Assembly (NCBI GenBank): GCA_025359245.1
Contig: JANYGW010000144.1
Location: 1-64,000, forward strand
Length of the DNA stretch: 64,000 nucleotides
Reading direction: 5' to 3'
Source: Massilia sp.
GTDB taxonomy: Bacteria > Pseudomonadota > Gammaproteobacteria > Burkholderiales > Burkholderiaceae_D
Under the pieces are notes generated by a model. That model had not been told where the DNA came from and made no database searches. It worked only from the letters and a program-made list of their open reading frames with translations. Positions 36,896 to 49,096 of this stretch are shown here, in pieces. Position numbers and translations under genes: made by a program. Numbering within the stretch: position 1 is the stretch's first letter; each line of letters begins with the position of its first letter.

Positions 36896-39376
36896 CTAGG
36901 CGCTGTGCAAGACGCGCCGCACCTCGGCCAGGAACTGGACCCGGCTGAAGGCGGCCCGCTCGCGCACGCGCGTGGCGTGGTCCGGATGGGCACTGAGCGC
37001 GCCGCGGTCCTCGGCCGTGACGGACTTGGCCGTGATGACCAGGATCGGGATGGCGGCCGTGGCGTCCTGCGCGTGCAGCGTGCGCACCACATCGAAGCCG
37101 TTCATGTCGGGCATCATCAGGTCGAGCAGGATCAGGTCGGGCTTGAACTGGGTCGCCAGCGCGATGGCTTCGCGACCGCCGTACGACCGGATCACCGCAT
37201 ACGCGGGCGCCGGCAGCATCGCGCCGAGGATCTCGACCGCCTTGACGTCGTCGTCGACCACCAGCACGGTATGGGTGCGCTCGGCGACCGGCAGCAGGCC
37301 CAGCGCGCTCAGCGCATTGTCCAGCTGGTCCGCGCCGACCGGCTTTTGCAGCACCGTGGAGGCGCCGCCGGCGACCCCGATGCTGCCATCCTCCATCCCG
37401 GCCAGGAACACCACGGGCACATTCGACAACCGTTCGCCTTCGCGGATGCGCGCCAGGAACTGCGGGCCGTCCAGGCCGGGCGTGAGCAGGTCGCAGGTGA
37501 TCAGGCTGACGGTATGCTCGGCCGCCAGCACCAAGGCCTGCTCGATGTTGTCGGCCACCATGACGGCAAAGCCTTCCGTTTCGAGCAGCGTGCGCACCAG
37601 TTCGGCGCAATAGACGTCGTCGGCGATCACCAGCGCGGTGCGGCGCGAACGGTCCGGCGCCCGCGCCTGCGGGGCGTGCGACGCCGCGCTGGCGCCGTCG
37701 CGCAAGGGCAGCCAGGCGGCAAAGCGCGACCCTTCGCCGACCGCGCTGGCCACCGCCACCGTGCCGCCGTGCAATTCCACCAGCTGCTTGACCATCGCCA
37801 GGCCCAGGCCGGTGCCCTCGAATTTGCGGGCCAGGCTGCTGTCGATCTGGCGGAAGGCCTGGAACAGCGTGGCCATGTCGGCGTGCGAAATGCCGATGCC
37901 GCTGTCGTCGACCAGGATTTCGAGGAAGTCGGTGTATTCGTTGTTGGCCAGCGGGAAGCCGAACACGGGCCAGTTGCCGGGCAGGGCGCCCACCGTGCTG
38001 CGCGCCACGTGGCGCGCGCTGAGCGTGACGCTGGCCCCGCGCGGGCTGAACTTGACGGCGTTCGACAGCAGGTTGTAGACGATCTGCTTGGTCTTGCGCA
38101 TGTCCAGCCGCGGCACGCCGAGGTCGTCGCTCATGTCGAGCTTCAGTTCGATGCGCTGGGCCAGCGCCTTTTCCTTGACGATCGACAGGCTGTTGGCCAG
38201 CAGGCTGGCCAGGTCGACGTCGTCGAGGTCGAGTTCCATCATGCCGGCCTCGACCTTGGACAGGTCGAGGATGTCGTTAATCAGCGACAGCAGGTGCTGG
38301 CCGCTGCTGAAAATGTCGCCGATGTATTCCTGCTGGTTGGCGCTCATCGTGCCCACCAGGCCATCCTTGAGCGCTTCGGAAAAGCCGATGATCGCGTTCA
38401 GCGGCGTGCGCAGCTCGTGCGACATGGTGGCCAGGAAGCCCGATTTCATGCGGCTGGCGTGTTCGAGTTCGATATTCTTTTCGTGCAGGGCCTGCTCGAA
38501 GCGCTTGCGCTCGGTGACGTCGCGCGCGGCGGCAAACACGCCCTGCAGCTTGCGGTCGCGGTCGTGGAAGGTGGCGGCATTGTAGGACACCACGGTTTCG
38601 TCGCCGTTCAGCGCGCGCACCGTCAGCTCGTAATCGGTGACCTTGTTTTCCTTGAGCACGCGCTTGATGGCGGCATCGGCCTTGGCCTGGTCGGTGAAGA
38701 AGTTCTTGCTCGGCGCGCCGATCAGCTCGTCGCGGGTGCGCCCGGTCAAGGCCACCATCTGCTGGTTGACGTCCGAAATGATGCCCTGCGGATCGGTCAT
38801 CATCAGCGCGTCCACATTCGATTCGATCAGCGAGCACGTGTAGAACTGCTGGTCGCGCAATCGCTGGTCGAGCTGGGCCTGGGCCGCGTCGACCTGCTTG
38901 CGCGCGGTATTGTCGGTGCCGATCAGCAGGTAGCCGATGATGGTCTCGTTGGCGTCGCGCAACACGGTCACCGACACGATCGCAGGAAAGCGGCTGCCAT
39001 CCTTGCGTACATAGGTCAGTTCATAAATGTCTTCGATGCCGCGCGAAGCCTTGAACACCAGCGCTTCGAAGCCGGGGCTGATGGGCGTGCCATATTCCTG
39101 GCTGAGACTGGTCGCGCGGGCCAGGATCTCGTCGGTGTCGGAGATGTCGGCCGGCGTGATGCGGTTGATGATTTCCACGGCGGCGTAGCCGAGCATGCGT
39201 TCGGCGCCGACATTGAAAATCTGGATCACCCCTTTTTCGTCGGTGGCGATGCTGGAAAAATAGACGCTGTTGAAAATGGCGTCCTGCAGCGCCCCGGTCT
39301 TGATCAGCGCCGCGATCTGCTGCGGACTGCGCTGGAGTTCCGGACCGGGCTCGTCGCTAAGTGCGGTGCTGGGCAT
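36896..39376 (-). CDS. Hybrid sensor kinase (PAS-PAS-HisKA-HATPase-REC-REC)
   Basis: FLATMSHELRTPLNAIIGFSEAL, GTGLGLAMVKQLVELHGG, two C-terminal receiver domains. Confidence 0.93.
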   Translation of the reverse strand: MPSTALSDEPGPELQRSPQQIAALIKTGALQDAIFNSVYFSSIATDEKGVIQIFNVGAERMLGYAAVEIINRITPADISDTDEILARATSLSQEYGTPISPGFEALVFKASRGIEDIYELTYVRKDGSRFPAIVSVTVLRDANETIIGYLLIGTDNTARKQVDAAQAQLDQRLRDQQFYTCSLIESNVDALMMTDPQGIISDVNQQMVALTGRTRDELIGAPSKNFFTDQAKADAAIKRVLKENKVTDYELTVRALNGDETVVSYNAATFHDRDRKLQGVFAAARDVTERKRFEQALHEKNIELEHASRMKSGFLATMSHELRTPLNAIIGFSEALKDGLVGTMSANQQEYIGDIFSSGQHLLSLINDILDLSKVEAGMMELDLDDVDLASLLANSLSIVKEKALAQRIELKLDMSDDLGVPRLDMRKTKQIVYNLLSNAVKFSPRGASVTLSARHVARSTVGALPGNWPVFGFPLANNEYTDFLEILVDDSGIGISHADMATLFQAFRQIDSSLARKFEGTGLGLAMVKQLVELHGGTVAVASAVGEGSRFAAWLPLRDGASAASHAPQARAPDRSRRTALVIADDVYCAELVRTLLETEGFAVMVADNIEQALVLAAEHTVSLITCDLLTPGLDGPQFLARIREGERLSNVPVVFLAGMEDGSIGVAGGASTVLQKPVGADQLDNALSALGLLPVAERTHTVLVVDDDVKAVEILGAMLPAPAYAVIRSYGGREAIALATQFKPDLILLDLMMPDMNGFDVVRTLHAQDATAAIPILVITAKSVTAEDRGALSAHPDHATRVRERAAFSRVQFLAEVRRVLHSA

Positions 39377-39510
39377 GAATCATCCGATCTGTAAGCCGAT
39401 CATTTCATCGATGCTACACCATTCGGTTTGCATACCGGAGAAAGTTTCAAGCGTGCACGGGCAGTTCTGTACTATAGAGCCTGGACGGAAATTAACCATG
39501 GAGCCGGGGC

Positions 39511-40203
39511 TTGGACGACTTTCTCGAAATTTACGATAACGCGCTGACGGCCGCGCAATGCGCGCAGATCATTGCCTGTTTCGACGCCAGCGACAAGGTC
39601 GTGCGCGGCAAGACGGGACACGGCATCGATACCAACAAGAAGGATAGCTACGACCTGACCATCAGCCAGCATCCAGAGTGGAATGACTGGTCGAACCAGC
39701 TGATGGGGGCGCTGCAGCAGCACCTGCAAACGTATATGAATAAATACCGGATGTTACTGGTGGGCGCGATGACGCCGCAGGTGGTCCACCCGGTCAGCGG
39801 GGTGCCAGTGCAGCTGGCGATCGACAATTTCGATGCCTGCGGCACGCCGCACGTGGGCGAATTGATGCGCACCATGTACCGGGCCGGGCCGATCAATGTC
39901 CAGAAATACCTGCAGACCAGCGGCGGCTACCATCACTGGCACTCGGAAATATATCCCCAAAATGCCACATGCGAGACCTTGCACCGGGCCTTGCTGTTCC
40001 AGTTTTACCTCAACGACGTGGCCGACGGCGGCGAAACCGAGTTCTATTACCAGCAGCGCAAGGTCGAAGCGCGCCAGGGCCGATTGATCATCGCGCCGGC
40101 CGGCTTCACCCATACCCACAAAGGGCATGTGGCGCGCAGCGGCGACAAATATATCGCCACCTCGTGGATATTGTTCCAGCGCGCCGAAGCGCTGTACGGC
40201 TAG
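39511..40203 (+). CDS. 2OG-Fe(II) oxygenase (prolyl 4-hydroxylase-like), TTG start
   Basis: YHHWHSEIYP...HRALLFQFYLNDVADGGETEFYYQQRKVEARQGRLIIAPAGFTHTHKG. Confidence 0.85.
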   Translation: MDDFLEIYDNALTAAQCAQIIACFDASDKVVRGKTGHGIDTNKKDSYDLTISQHPEWNDWSNQLMGALQQHLQTYMNKYRMLLVGAMTPQVVHPVSGVPVQLAIDNFDACGTPHVGELMRTMYRAGPINVQKYLQTSGGYHHWHSEIYPQNATCETLHRALLFQFYLNDVADGGETEFYYQQRKVEARQGRLIIAPAGFTHTHKGHVARSGDKYIATSWILFQRAEALYG

Positions 40204-40214
40204 CCGCTAACGCC

Positions 40215-41972
40215 ATGGACCGCCTGCGTTTGGCAGCTGTGTTCATTGTGCTGGCCTGGCCCGCGCAGGCCGGCGCGCAGGTGACCAGCGTCAGCGGCCG
40301 CGTGACCTACGGCACCGCCTGGCGCACCGAGGCGCCCGATCCGCAGCTGCTGGTGGTGTACAACGCGGCCGCCGTCGGGCTGACCGGCTACGCCAATGGC
40401 GGCCAGAATACGGACGACGCCAACCTCAATTTCCGGCGCGGCGACGCGATCACGCGCGCGCTCAAGGGCTATATCGATCTCGGTTTTGTCGACGGCGATT
40501 TCAGCGCCCTGGTGCGCGTCAAGGCCTGGCAGGACTTCGCCCTGTCCGGCCAGGCGCGCCCGTGGGGCAATAACGCCAATGGCTATGCGGCCGGCCAGCC
40601 GCTGGGCGACAACGGGGCGGCGCGGCTGTCGCGCTTTGCCGGCGTCGCGCTGGGCGACGCCTATGTCCAGCATAGCGCCAGCATCGGCGGCACCCGCATC
40701 ATGGCGCGCCTGGGGCAGCAATCGCTGGCGTGGGGCGAACGGGCCGGCTTTCCCGGCGGCCTCGGGGCCATCAACGCCAACGACCTGCCGGCCATGCGGC
40801 GCGCCGGCGCCGTTCCGCAAGAGTTGCGGCGCCCGGGCCCGATGCTGTTCGTGCGTTCCGATCTATCGCCTGCGGTCGCGCTCGAGGGCTTCTACACGAC
40901 GCTGTTCCGGCCGTCGGCGCTCGACATGTGCGGCACCTTCTGGGCCACCGCCGATTATGTGGCCGACGGCTGCGAGCGGGCCTTTGTCGGCGGGCCGGCG
41001 GCCAGCGACCGCCTGCGCCTGGCCAACGGTTACTTCCTCAAGCGCAGCCCCAGCCCCGGCGTCAATGACACCTCCCAGTTCGGCGCCGCGCTGACCTGGA
41101 AGTCGGCCGTGCTGGGCGCCGATTTCGGCTTGTACGCGGCCCGCCATGAAGCCCGCACGCCAATCCCGGGCGTGATCAAATCGACCCGGGTCGGCCCGGC
41201 CCTGGTCGCTGGTGACCCGGACGGCAAGAATCTCCGCTATTTCATCGAATATCCGGACGCTGTCAAGCTGTATGCGCTGACGGCGCTGCGCAAGCGCGGC
41301 GGCACGACCTGGAGCGGCGAGCTCGCCTACCGCCCCAACCAGCCGCTGCAACTGCCGCCGGGCGACGTGCTGCCGGCTTTCCTCAGCCCGACCGCGCCGA
41401 CGCTGCTGCGCGCCGACGCCAGCGCCACCGCGCCGGGCGCACCATTCAGCGCCTTCGACCGATACCGCACGCTGCAGCTGCAGGTCGCCGTGCAGCAGGA
41501 CTGGGGCACGCACGCCGGCATGGGCCTGTCGGGCACGGCCGAGGTGGTGGCCAAGCATGCGATGGCACTGCCCGATCCGTCCGTGCGGCGCTATGGCCGG
41601 GCCGACCAGTTCGGGGCGGGGCCGGTCAATGGCGTGTGCACGGTGACGACCGCGAACGCGGCCAGGCAGTGCAGCGCGGACGGTTATGTGTCGCCCAGCG
41701 CGTACGCCTACCGGCTGCGTGTCGATGCGCGCGTGGCGCAGCTGGCGGCGGGGCTGAACCTGGCGGCATCGGCGCTGTTCATGCATGAATTCAAGGGCTG
41801 GTCGTCCGACTTCCTGCTTAGCGAAGGGCGCAAGAGCATGAACCTGGGCCTGCGCTTCGACTACCGCCAGCGCTACCTGGCCGAGATCGCGTACGTGCCA
41901 ATTTGGGGCGGCATCTACAGCAACCAGGGCGATCGCGACCAGCTTGCACTGGCGCTGGGCGTCAAGTTCTAG
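40215..41972 (+). CDS. DUF1302 family outer-membrane-like protein
   Basis: Signal peptide; LNFRRGDAITRALKGYIDLGF..., GQQSLAWGERAGFPGGLGAINANDLPAMRRAG, C-terminal beta strand ending in F. Confidence 0.8.
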   Translation: MDRLRLAAVFIVLAWPAQAGAQVTSVSGRVTYGTAWRTEAPDPQLLVVYNAAAVGLTGYANGGQNTDDANLNFRRGDAITRALKGYIDLGFVDGDFSALVRVKAWQDFALSGQARPWGNNANGYAAGQPLGDNGAARLSRFAGVALGDAYVQHSASIGGTRIMARLGQQSLAWGERAGFPGGLGAINANDLPAMRRAGAVPQELRRPGPMLFVRSDLSPAVALEGFYTTLFRPSALDMCGTFWATADYVADGCERAFVGGPAASDRLRLANGYFLKRSPSPGVNDTSQFGAALTWKSAVLGADFGLYAARHEARTPIPGVIKSTRVGPALVAGDPDGKNLRYFIEYPDAVKLYALTALRKRGGTTWSGELAYRPNQPLQLPPGDVLPAFLSPTAPTLLRADASATAPGAPFSAFDRYRTLQLQVAVQQDWGTHAGMGLSGTAEVVAKHAMALPDPSVRRYGRADQFGAGPVNGVCTVTTANAARQCSADGYVSPSAYAYRLRVDARVAQLAAGLNLAASALFMHEFKGWSSDFLLSEGRKSMNLGLRFDYRQRYLAEIAYVPIWGGIYSNQGDRDQLALALGVKF

Positions 41973-42052
41973 TCCGGCGCACCGGCACGGTGCGCGCGCG
42001 GGCTCAATTGGTGCCGCGGGCGTGGCACGCATCCTGCTAACTCCATGGGCAT

Positions 42053-42895
42053 ATGCCCGACTGCACCTGCCCAGCTATCCCCGACGCCAGCGCATGGCAA
42101 GCCAGCCTGCGGCTGCGCTTTGCGCACGATGGCGGCGCCACGCGGCTGGTCGAATGCGAGCACCGCGGCCCGCTGCGCGTGCAAAAAGCGCTGTACCCCG
42201 AAGGCGCGCGCATCTGCCACGCGATCATGATCCATCCTCCGGCCGGCGTGGTGGGCGGCGACCGCCTGGCCATCGATGCCAGCGCCGGACCGGACGCGCA
42301 TGCCTTCCTGACGTCGCCGGGCGCGGCCAAGTGGTACCGCGCCAACGGCAAGCTGTCGGTGCAGGACGTGCGCCTCGCCGTCGGCGCTGGCGCGGCGCTC
42401 GAGTGGATGCCGCAAGAGACCATCTTCTTCGACGACGCGCGCGTGCGACTGACGCATCAGGTCGAGCTGGCCGCCGACGCCAGCTACATCGGCGCCGAAA
42501 TCCTGTGCTTCGGCCGGCGCGCGTCCGGCGAGCGCTTCGCGTCCGGCGCCGTTGCGCAGCGCACCCAGGTGCGGCGCGGCGGCAAGCTGGTGTGGTGGGA
42601 GCAGGGCGTGCTGCACGGCGGCAGTCCGGCCATGGGCAGCGTGCTCGGACTGGATGGCGCCAGCGTGTGCGCCACCCTGATCGGCGTCGGCAAGCCGCTG
42701 CCGGCGGCGCTGCTGGACGCGATACGCGCGCTCGACCCGAAGCTGGCGCTGAGCCAGGTCAAATCGGTATTCGCGGCGCGCTACCTGTGCGACGACAGCG
42801 AACAGGCGCGCCGCGTTATCACCGGCGTGTGGCAGCTGCTGCGCCCGCACCTGCTGGGCTGCGCGGCGCCGTTGCCGCGCATCTGGACCACCTGA
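42053..42895 (+). CDS. ureD: Urease accessory protein UreD
   Basis: LRFAHDGGATRLVECEHRGPLRVQKALYPEG...HAIMIHPPAGVVGGDRL. Confidence 0.95.
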   Translation: MPDCTCPAIPDASAWQASLRLRFAHDGGATRLVECEHRGPLRVQKALYPEGARICHAIMIHPPAGVVGGDRLAIDASAGPDAHAFLTSPGAAKWYRANGKLSVQDVRLAVGAGAALEWMPQETIFFDDARVRLTHQVELAADASYIGAEILCFGRRASGERFASGAVAQRTQVRRGGKLVWWEQGVLHGGSPAMGSVLGLDGASVCATLIGVGKPLPAALLDAIRALDPKLALSQVKSVFAARYLCDDSEQARRVITGVWQLLRPHLLGCAAPLPRIWTT

Positions 42896-42907
42896 AACGA
42901 GAGAACC

Positions 42908-43210
42908 ATGGACCTGACTCCCCGCGAAAAAGACAAGCTGCTCATTTTTACCGCCGGCCTGCTGGCCGAACGGCGCCGCGCGCGCGGCCTCAAACTGAAC
43001 TACCCGGAAGCGGTGGCCCTGATCAGCGCGGCCATCATGGAGGGCGCGCGCGACGGCAAGAGCGTGGCCGAGCTGATGTTCGACGGCGCGCAAATTCTCA
43101 CCCGCGCCGATGTCATGGACGGCATCGCCGAGATGATCCCGGACATCCAGGTGGAGGCGACTTTCCCCGACGGCAGCAAGCTCGTTACCGTGCACAACCC
43201 CATCCCATGA
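42908..43210 (+). CDS. ureA: Urease subunit gamma
   Basis: [57 protein letters not shown]. Confidence 0.98.
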   Translation: MDLTPREKDKLLIFTAGLLAERRRARGLKLNYPEAVALISAAIMEGARDGKSVAELMFDGAQILTRADVMDGIAEMIPDIQVEATFPDGSKLVTVHNPIP

Positions 43211-43220
43211 GGAGCGCCCC

Positions 43221-43544
43221 ATGATCCCCGGCCAATACCTGATAGCCGACGGCGACATCGAAATCAACGCCGGGCGCGCCAGCGTGACGCTGGTGGTTGC
43301 CAACAGCGGCGACCGGCCGATCCAGGTCGGCTCGCACTTCCATTTTTTCGAGGTCAACACGGCGCTGCAGTTCGGGCGCAGCGCCGCCATCGGCATGCGC
43401 CTCAATATCGCGGCCGGCACGGCGGTCCGTTTCGAACCGGGCCAGCAGCGCACCGTGGAACTGGTGGCGCTGGCGGGCGAGCGGCGCGTGTTCGGCTTCA
43501 ATGGCCTGGTCATGGGCGACCTGCCGCCCCTGAAGGGAGCCTGA
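43221..43544 (+). CDS. ureB: Urease subunit beta
   Basis: [19 protein letters not shown]...[16 protein letters not shown]. Confidence 0.98.
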   Translation: MIPGQYLIADGDIEINAGRASVTLVVANSGDRPIQVGSHFHFFEVNTALQFGRSAAIGMRLNIAAGTAVRFEPGQQRTVELVALAGERRVFGFNGLVMGDLPPLKGA

Positions 43545-43545
43545 G

Positions 43546-45246
<1,701 letters not shown>

Positions 45247-45255
45247 CGAGGGACC

Positions 45256-45762
45256 ATGCTGACACTGCACACGAAACTGGAACGGGCCGCCCACGTGGAC
45301 GGCGAACTGCTGCTGCCGTACGACCAGCGCGAAAAATGCCGCTTGCGCGCGCACCTTGCGTCGGGCGAGGAGGTCGCGCTGTTCATGGTGCGCGGCAGCG
45401 TGCTGCGCGACGGCGAGCTGCTCACCGGCGCAGACGGGCGCGTGGTCCGCGTGGTGGCCGCGCCCGAGGCGGTGTATGCGATCGGCTGCGCCACGCCGCT
45501 GATCCTGGCGCGCTGCGCCTACCACCTGGGGAATCGGCATACCCAGGTCCAGATCGGCGACGGCTACCTGCGGATCCGGGCCGATCCGGTGTACAAGGAC
45601 ATGCTGGAAGGGCTGGGCGCGCGGGTCGAGCAGGTCACGGCGCCGTTCGAACCGGAAGCGGGCGCCTATTCCGGCGGCGCGCACAGCCACGACAGCCATT
45701 TGCTCGCACCCGTGCCGTTGCGCCAGAAAATCCATCGCCCCGGCGATCCGGCCGCCGCATGA
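45256..45762 (+). CDS. ureE: Urease accessory protein UreE
   Basis: [25 protein letters not shown]..., [19 protein letters not shown]; His-containing C-terminus. Confidence 0.95.
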   Translation: MLTLHTKLERAAHVDGELLLPYDQREKCRLRAHLASGEEVALFMVRGSVLRDGELLTGADGRVVRVVAAPEAVYAIGCATPLILARCAYHLGNRHTQVQIGDGYLRIRADPVYKDMLEGLGARVEQVTAPFEPEAGAYSGGAHSHDSHLLAPVPLRQKIHRPGDPAAA

Positions 45763-46424
45763 ACGCCGCCGCCTTGCTGCACCTGCTGCAGTTCGCCAGT
45801 CCGGCGCTGCCGATCGGCGGCTACAGCTATTCGCAGGGACTGGAGTCGGCGCTCGAGGCGGGCCTGGTGCACGACGCCGCCAGCGGGCGCGCCTGGATCG
45901 CGCGCTACCTCGACGAAGTGGTGGCCAACTGGGACGCGCCCCTGTTCTGGCGCCTGCTGAAGGCATTCGAGGCGCGCGACGATGCTTCGGTGGCGCTGTG
46001 GAGCGAACGCTTCCTGGCCTCGCGCGACAGCGCCGAATTTCGCGCCGAGACGATCCAGATGGGCTTTTCTCTGAGCAAACTGGTGGCCGAGCTGGGCGTG
46101 GCCGATGTCGACGCGCTCGGATCCGAAGTGGGGCTGCCCACCGCCTTCGCCTGCGCGGTCGACGCGCTCGCCATTCCGCACCAGGAGGCGTTGCTGGCGA
46201 TGCTGTTTGCATGGGTCGAAAACCAGGTGCTGGTGTGCGTCAAGTCGGTGCCGCTGGGGCAGGTGGCGGGGCAGCGCATGCTGCTGTCGCTGCGCCCGGA
46301 AATCGAGCAGGCCGCGCAGCGCGCGCAAACGATGGGCGACGACGCGATGTCGAACTGGTCGCCCGGTTTATCCATCCTTTCGATGCGGCACGAGGTGCAG
46401 CACGGCAGGCTTTACCGTTCCTGA
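45759..46424 (+). CDS. ureF: Urease accessory protein UreF
   Basis: [24 protein letters not shown]; overlaps ureE stop. Confidence 0.95.
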   Translation: MNAAALLHLLQFASPALPIGGYSYSQGLESALEAGLVHDAASGRAWIARYLDEVVANWDAPLFWRLLKAFEARDDASVALWSERFLASRDSAEFRAETIQMGFSLSKLVAELGVADVDALGSEVGLPTAFACAVDALAIPHQEALLAMLFAWVENQVLVCVKSVPLGQVAGQRMLLSLRPEIEQAAQRAQTMGDDAMSNWSPGLSILSMRHEVQHGRLYRS

Positions 46425-46435
46425 GAGAGATCCTT

Positions 46436-47068
46436 ATGACTTCAAATCCACTGCGGGTCGGCATCGGCGGCCCGGTCGGCTCGGGCAAGACGGCGCTGTG
46501 CGAACGGCTGTGCAAGGGCATGCGCGACCAGTACGACATGGCCGTCATCACCAACGACATCTACACGCGCGAAGACATGGACATCCTGGTGCGCGCCAAC
46601 GCGCTGGCGCCGGAACGGCTGATGGGTGTGGAGACGGGCGGCTGTCCGCACACGGCGATCCGCGAGGACGCTTCCATCAATCTTGAAGCGATCGCGCGCA
46701 TGCATGCCGATTTTCCGGCGCTGGAGCTGATCCTGATCGAGTCGGGCGGCGACAACCTGGCGGCCACCTTCAGCCCCGAGCTGTCGGACCTGACCTTGTA
46801 CGTGATCGATGTCGCCGGCGGCGAGAAGATTCCGCGCAAGGGCGGCCCGGGCATCACGCGCTCGGATCTGCTGATCATCAACAAGACCGACCTGGCGCCG
46901 CACGTGGGCGCCAACCTGGACATCATGGCGCAGGACGCAAAGCGCCAGCGCGGCGAGCGCCCGTTCCTGTTCACCAACCTGCGCAGCGGGGAAGGGGTGG
47001 ACGAGGTGATCGCCTTCATTCGCAGCCAGGGTTTGCTCGACAGCCCGCAACCAGGAGTATCGAATTGA
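46436..47068 (+). CDS. ureG: Urease accessory GTPase UreG
   Basis: [22 protein letters not shown]-loop; [19 protein letters not shown]. Confidence 0.97.
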   Translation: MTSNPLRVGIGGPVGSGKTALCERLCKGMRDQYDMAVITNDIYTREDMDILVRANALAPERLMGVETGGCPHTAIREDASINLEAIARMHADFPALELILIESGGDNLAATFSPELSDLTLYVIDVAGGEKIPRKGGPGITRSDLLIINKTDLAPHVGANLDIMAQDAKRQRGERPFLFTNLRSGEGVDEVIAFIRSQGLLDSPQPGVSN

Positions 47069-47580
47069 AAAAATACCTCGCGCTGGCACTGTGCCTGATT
47101 GCGCTTCCCGCGGCCGCCCATCCAGGCCATGGCGAAGCGACCGGCTTTGCGGCGGGCCTGCTGCATCCGTTCACGGGACTCGACCACCTGGCGGCGATGC
47201 TGGGCATCGGCATGTGGAGCCGCCGGCAGCAACAGCCGCTGATGCTGCCGTTGACCTTCATCGGCATGATGGCGCTGGGCGCCACGCTGCATGCCGGCCT
47301 GGCGGCGCCGGACAGCTGGATCGCCGCCAGCGTCGTGCTGACCGGCGCGCTGCTCGCGTCCAGGCGCTTGCCGCCTGCGTGCGCGATCGCGCTGGTGGGC
47401 GCGTTTGCACTGCTGCACGGGCAGGCGCACGGGCGTGAACTGCCGCAGCTGTCAAGCGGCGCCGGCTACCTGCTCGCCAGCGCGGCCTTGCTGCTGCTGG
47501 GCCGCCAGCTCGGCAAGCTGCGCATGGCTGCGCCGCTCATTGCCGGCGCTGGCCTATGCCTGCTTGCCGGCGTCGTCTGA
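47065..47580 (+). CDS. ureJ: HupE/UreJ family protein (TTG start)
   Basis: [34 protein letters not shown]; overlaps ureG stop. Confidence 0.88.
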   Translation: MKKYLALALCLIALPAAAHPGHGEATGFAAGLLHPFTGLDHLAAMLGIGMWSRRQQQPLMLPLTFIGMMALGATLHAGLAAPDSWIAASVVLTGALLASRRLPPACAIALVGAFALLHGQAHGRELPQLSSGAGYLLASAALLLLGRQLGKLRMAAPLIAGAGLCLLAGVV

Positions 47581-48180
47581 ACGCGGCGGCGCGAGCCTGA
47601 TCGGCGCCGCCAGTTCCGGATGCATGCCGAGGTGGCCGCGGTAGGCCGCCTCGATGGCCGGCATGTCGACGGCCGGGTCGCCCGTCAGGCGGATCGTGTC
47701 GACCACGCCCAGCTCTTTTCGCGGATAGTCGAGGTAGACGATCAACAGCGGCACGTTGGCCGTGACGGCCAGGTGATAGAAGCCGCTGCGCAGGTAGGGC
47801 TTGTAGCTGCGCGTGCCTTCGGGCGCCAGCGCCAGCCAGAACCAGTCGGCCTTGCGCATGGTCTCGACCAGGCGCTGCGTGGCGCCGGTCGACGAACTGC
47901 GTTCGACCGGCACGCCGCCCCACGAACGCATCATGCGCGCCCACGGGCCGCGAAACAGCGACTCCTTGCCGAGCCAGCGAAACGGCAGGCCAAGCGACCA
48001 TTTGCCGAGCAGGCCGACCACGAAATCCCAGTTCGACGTGTGCGGATAGACGATGGCCACGCCATGCGGGCCGGGCAGCGGCTTGTAGCGCACCTTCCAG
48101 CCGAACAGCTGCAGCAGGCGCAATGCCATGCGTTGCCCGTGGCCGGGAAGCGATGCCGCACGCAGCTCGTAATTGCTCAT
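47554..48180 (-). CDS. 1-acyl-glycerol-3-phosphate acyltransferase-like protein
   Basis: IVYPHTSNWDFVVGLLGKWSL (NHxxxxD-like variant), LALAPEGTRS. Confidence 0.8.
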   Translation of the reverse strand: MSNYELRAASLPGHGQRMALRLLQLFGWKVRYKPLPGPHGVAIVYPHTSNWDFVVGLLGKWSLGLPFRWLGKESLFRGPWARMMRSWGGVPVERSSSTGATQRLVETMRKADWFWLALAPEGTRSYKPYLRSGFYHLAVTANVPLLIVYLDYPRKELGVVDTIRLTGDPAVDMPAIEAAYRGHLGMHPELAAPIRLAPPRSDDAGKQA

Positions 48181-48302
48181 GATGTACTCCGTCCTGAAAA
48201 CGCGCCGCGGCAATTTATCTTGCGATGCGGAAAATCTGCGCCTGCATTCTATAGTGCGCCGAACTGCGCCGACAAGCAAAAAGAAGTTGCACGGTTTCGA
48301 TG

Positions 48303-48328
48303 ATTCGAGTATCGTTGAAGTATCGAAT
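48303..48328. promoter_or_regulatory. Candidate ArsR operator
   Basis: Inverted repeat ATTCGA-N14-TCGAAT overlapping the first codons of the longest possible arsR ORF. Confidence 0.45.
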
Positions 48329-48347
48329 TGATGGGGTGCTAACCGAA

Positions 48348-48665
48348 GTGGAAACTAAAAATGCCCTCGCGGCGCTCAATGCCGTGGCCCAGGAATCGCG
48401 CCTGGCCGTGTTCCGGCTGCTGGTCCAGGCCGGGCCGCCCGGCATGGCCGCCACCAAAATCGCCGAACACCTCGGCATCGCGCCATCCTCGCTTTCGTTT
48501 CACCTGAAGGAGCTCGCGCACGCCGATCTGGTCACACAAAAACAGGATGGACGCTTCGTCATCTACGCCGCCAATTTCGCCACCATGAATGCACTGATCG
48601 GCTTTTTGACCGACAACTGCTGCACGGAAGTCCTGTGCTGCGGCCCCACCACAACGACAGATTGA
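48348..48665 (+). CDS. arsR: ArsR-family arsenic-responsive repressor (GTG start proposed)
   Basis: ALAALNAVAQESRLAVFRLLVQAGPPGMAATKIAEHLGIAPSSLSFHLKELAHADLV; C-terminal NCCTEVLCCG cysteine motif. Confidence 0.85.
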   Translation: METKNALAALNAVAQESRLAVFRLLVQAGPPGMAATKIAEHLGIAPSSLSFHLKELAHADLVTQKQDGRFVIYAANFATMNALIGFLTDNCCTEVLCCGPTTTTD

Positions 48666-48674
48666 GGAAGCAAG

Positions 48675-49096
48675 ATGGACATCACGATTTACCATAATGC
48701 GCGCTGCGGCACGTCGCGCAACACGCTGGCCCTGATCCGCAATACCGGCGTCGAGCCGCGGGTCATCGATTACCTGGCCACGCCGCCGAACCGCGCTACG
48801 CTGGCCGGCATGATCGCCAGCGCCGGCCTGACGGTGCGCGAGGCGATGCGCAGCAAGGAGGCAGTCTTCGCCGAACTCGGGCTGGCCGATGCCGCGCTCG
48901 GCGACGACGCGCTGCTCGACGCGATGCAGTCAATCCGGTGCTGATCAACCGCCCGTTCGTGGTCACGCCGATGGGCACGCGCCTGTGCCGGCCGTCCGAG
49001 CTGGTGCTCGATGTTTTGCCGCTGCCGCAGCTGGGCGCATTCACCAAGGAAGACGGCGAGACCGTGATCGGCGCCGACGGCAAGCGGGTGAACTGA
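48675..49096 (+). pseudogene. arsC: Glutaredoxin-dependent arsenate reductase ArsC, frameshifted
   Basis: MDITIYHNARCGTSRNTLALIRNTG... runs to LLDAMQSIRC*, while NPVLINRPFVVTPMGTRLCRPSELVLDVLPLPQLGAFTKEDGETVIGADGKRVN* follows in another frame; one base missing near 48930. Confidence 0.87.

Noticed and set aside
34212-39394. Very long antisense ORFs (764 and 969 aa) over the signalling cluster
   Set aside because: Shadow frames of REC/GGDEF/EAL/kinase genes; composition rich in R, Q, H, G with no domains.
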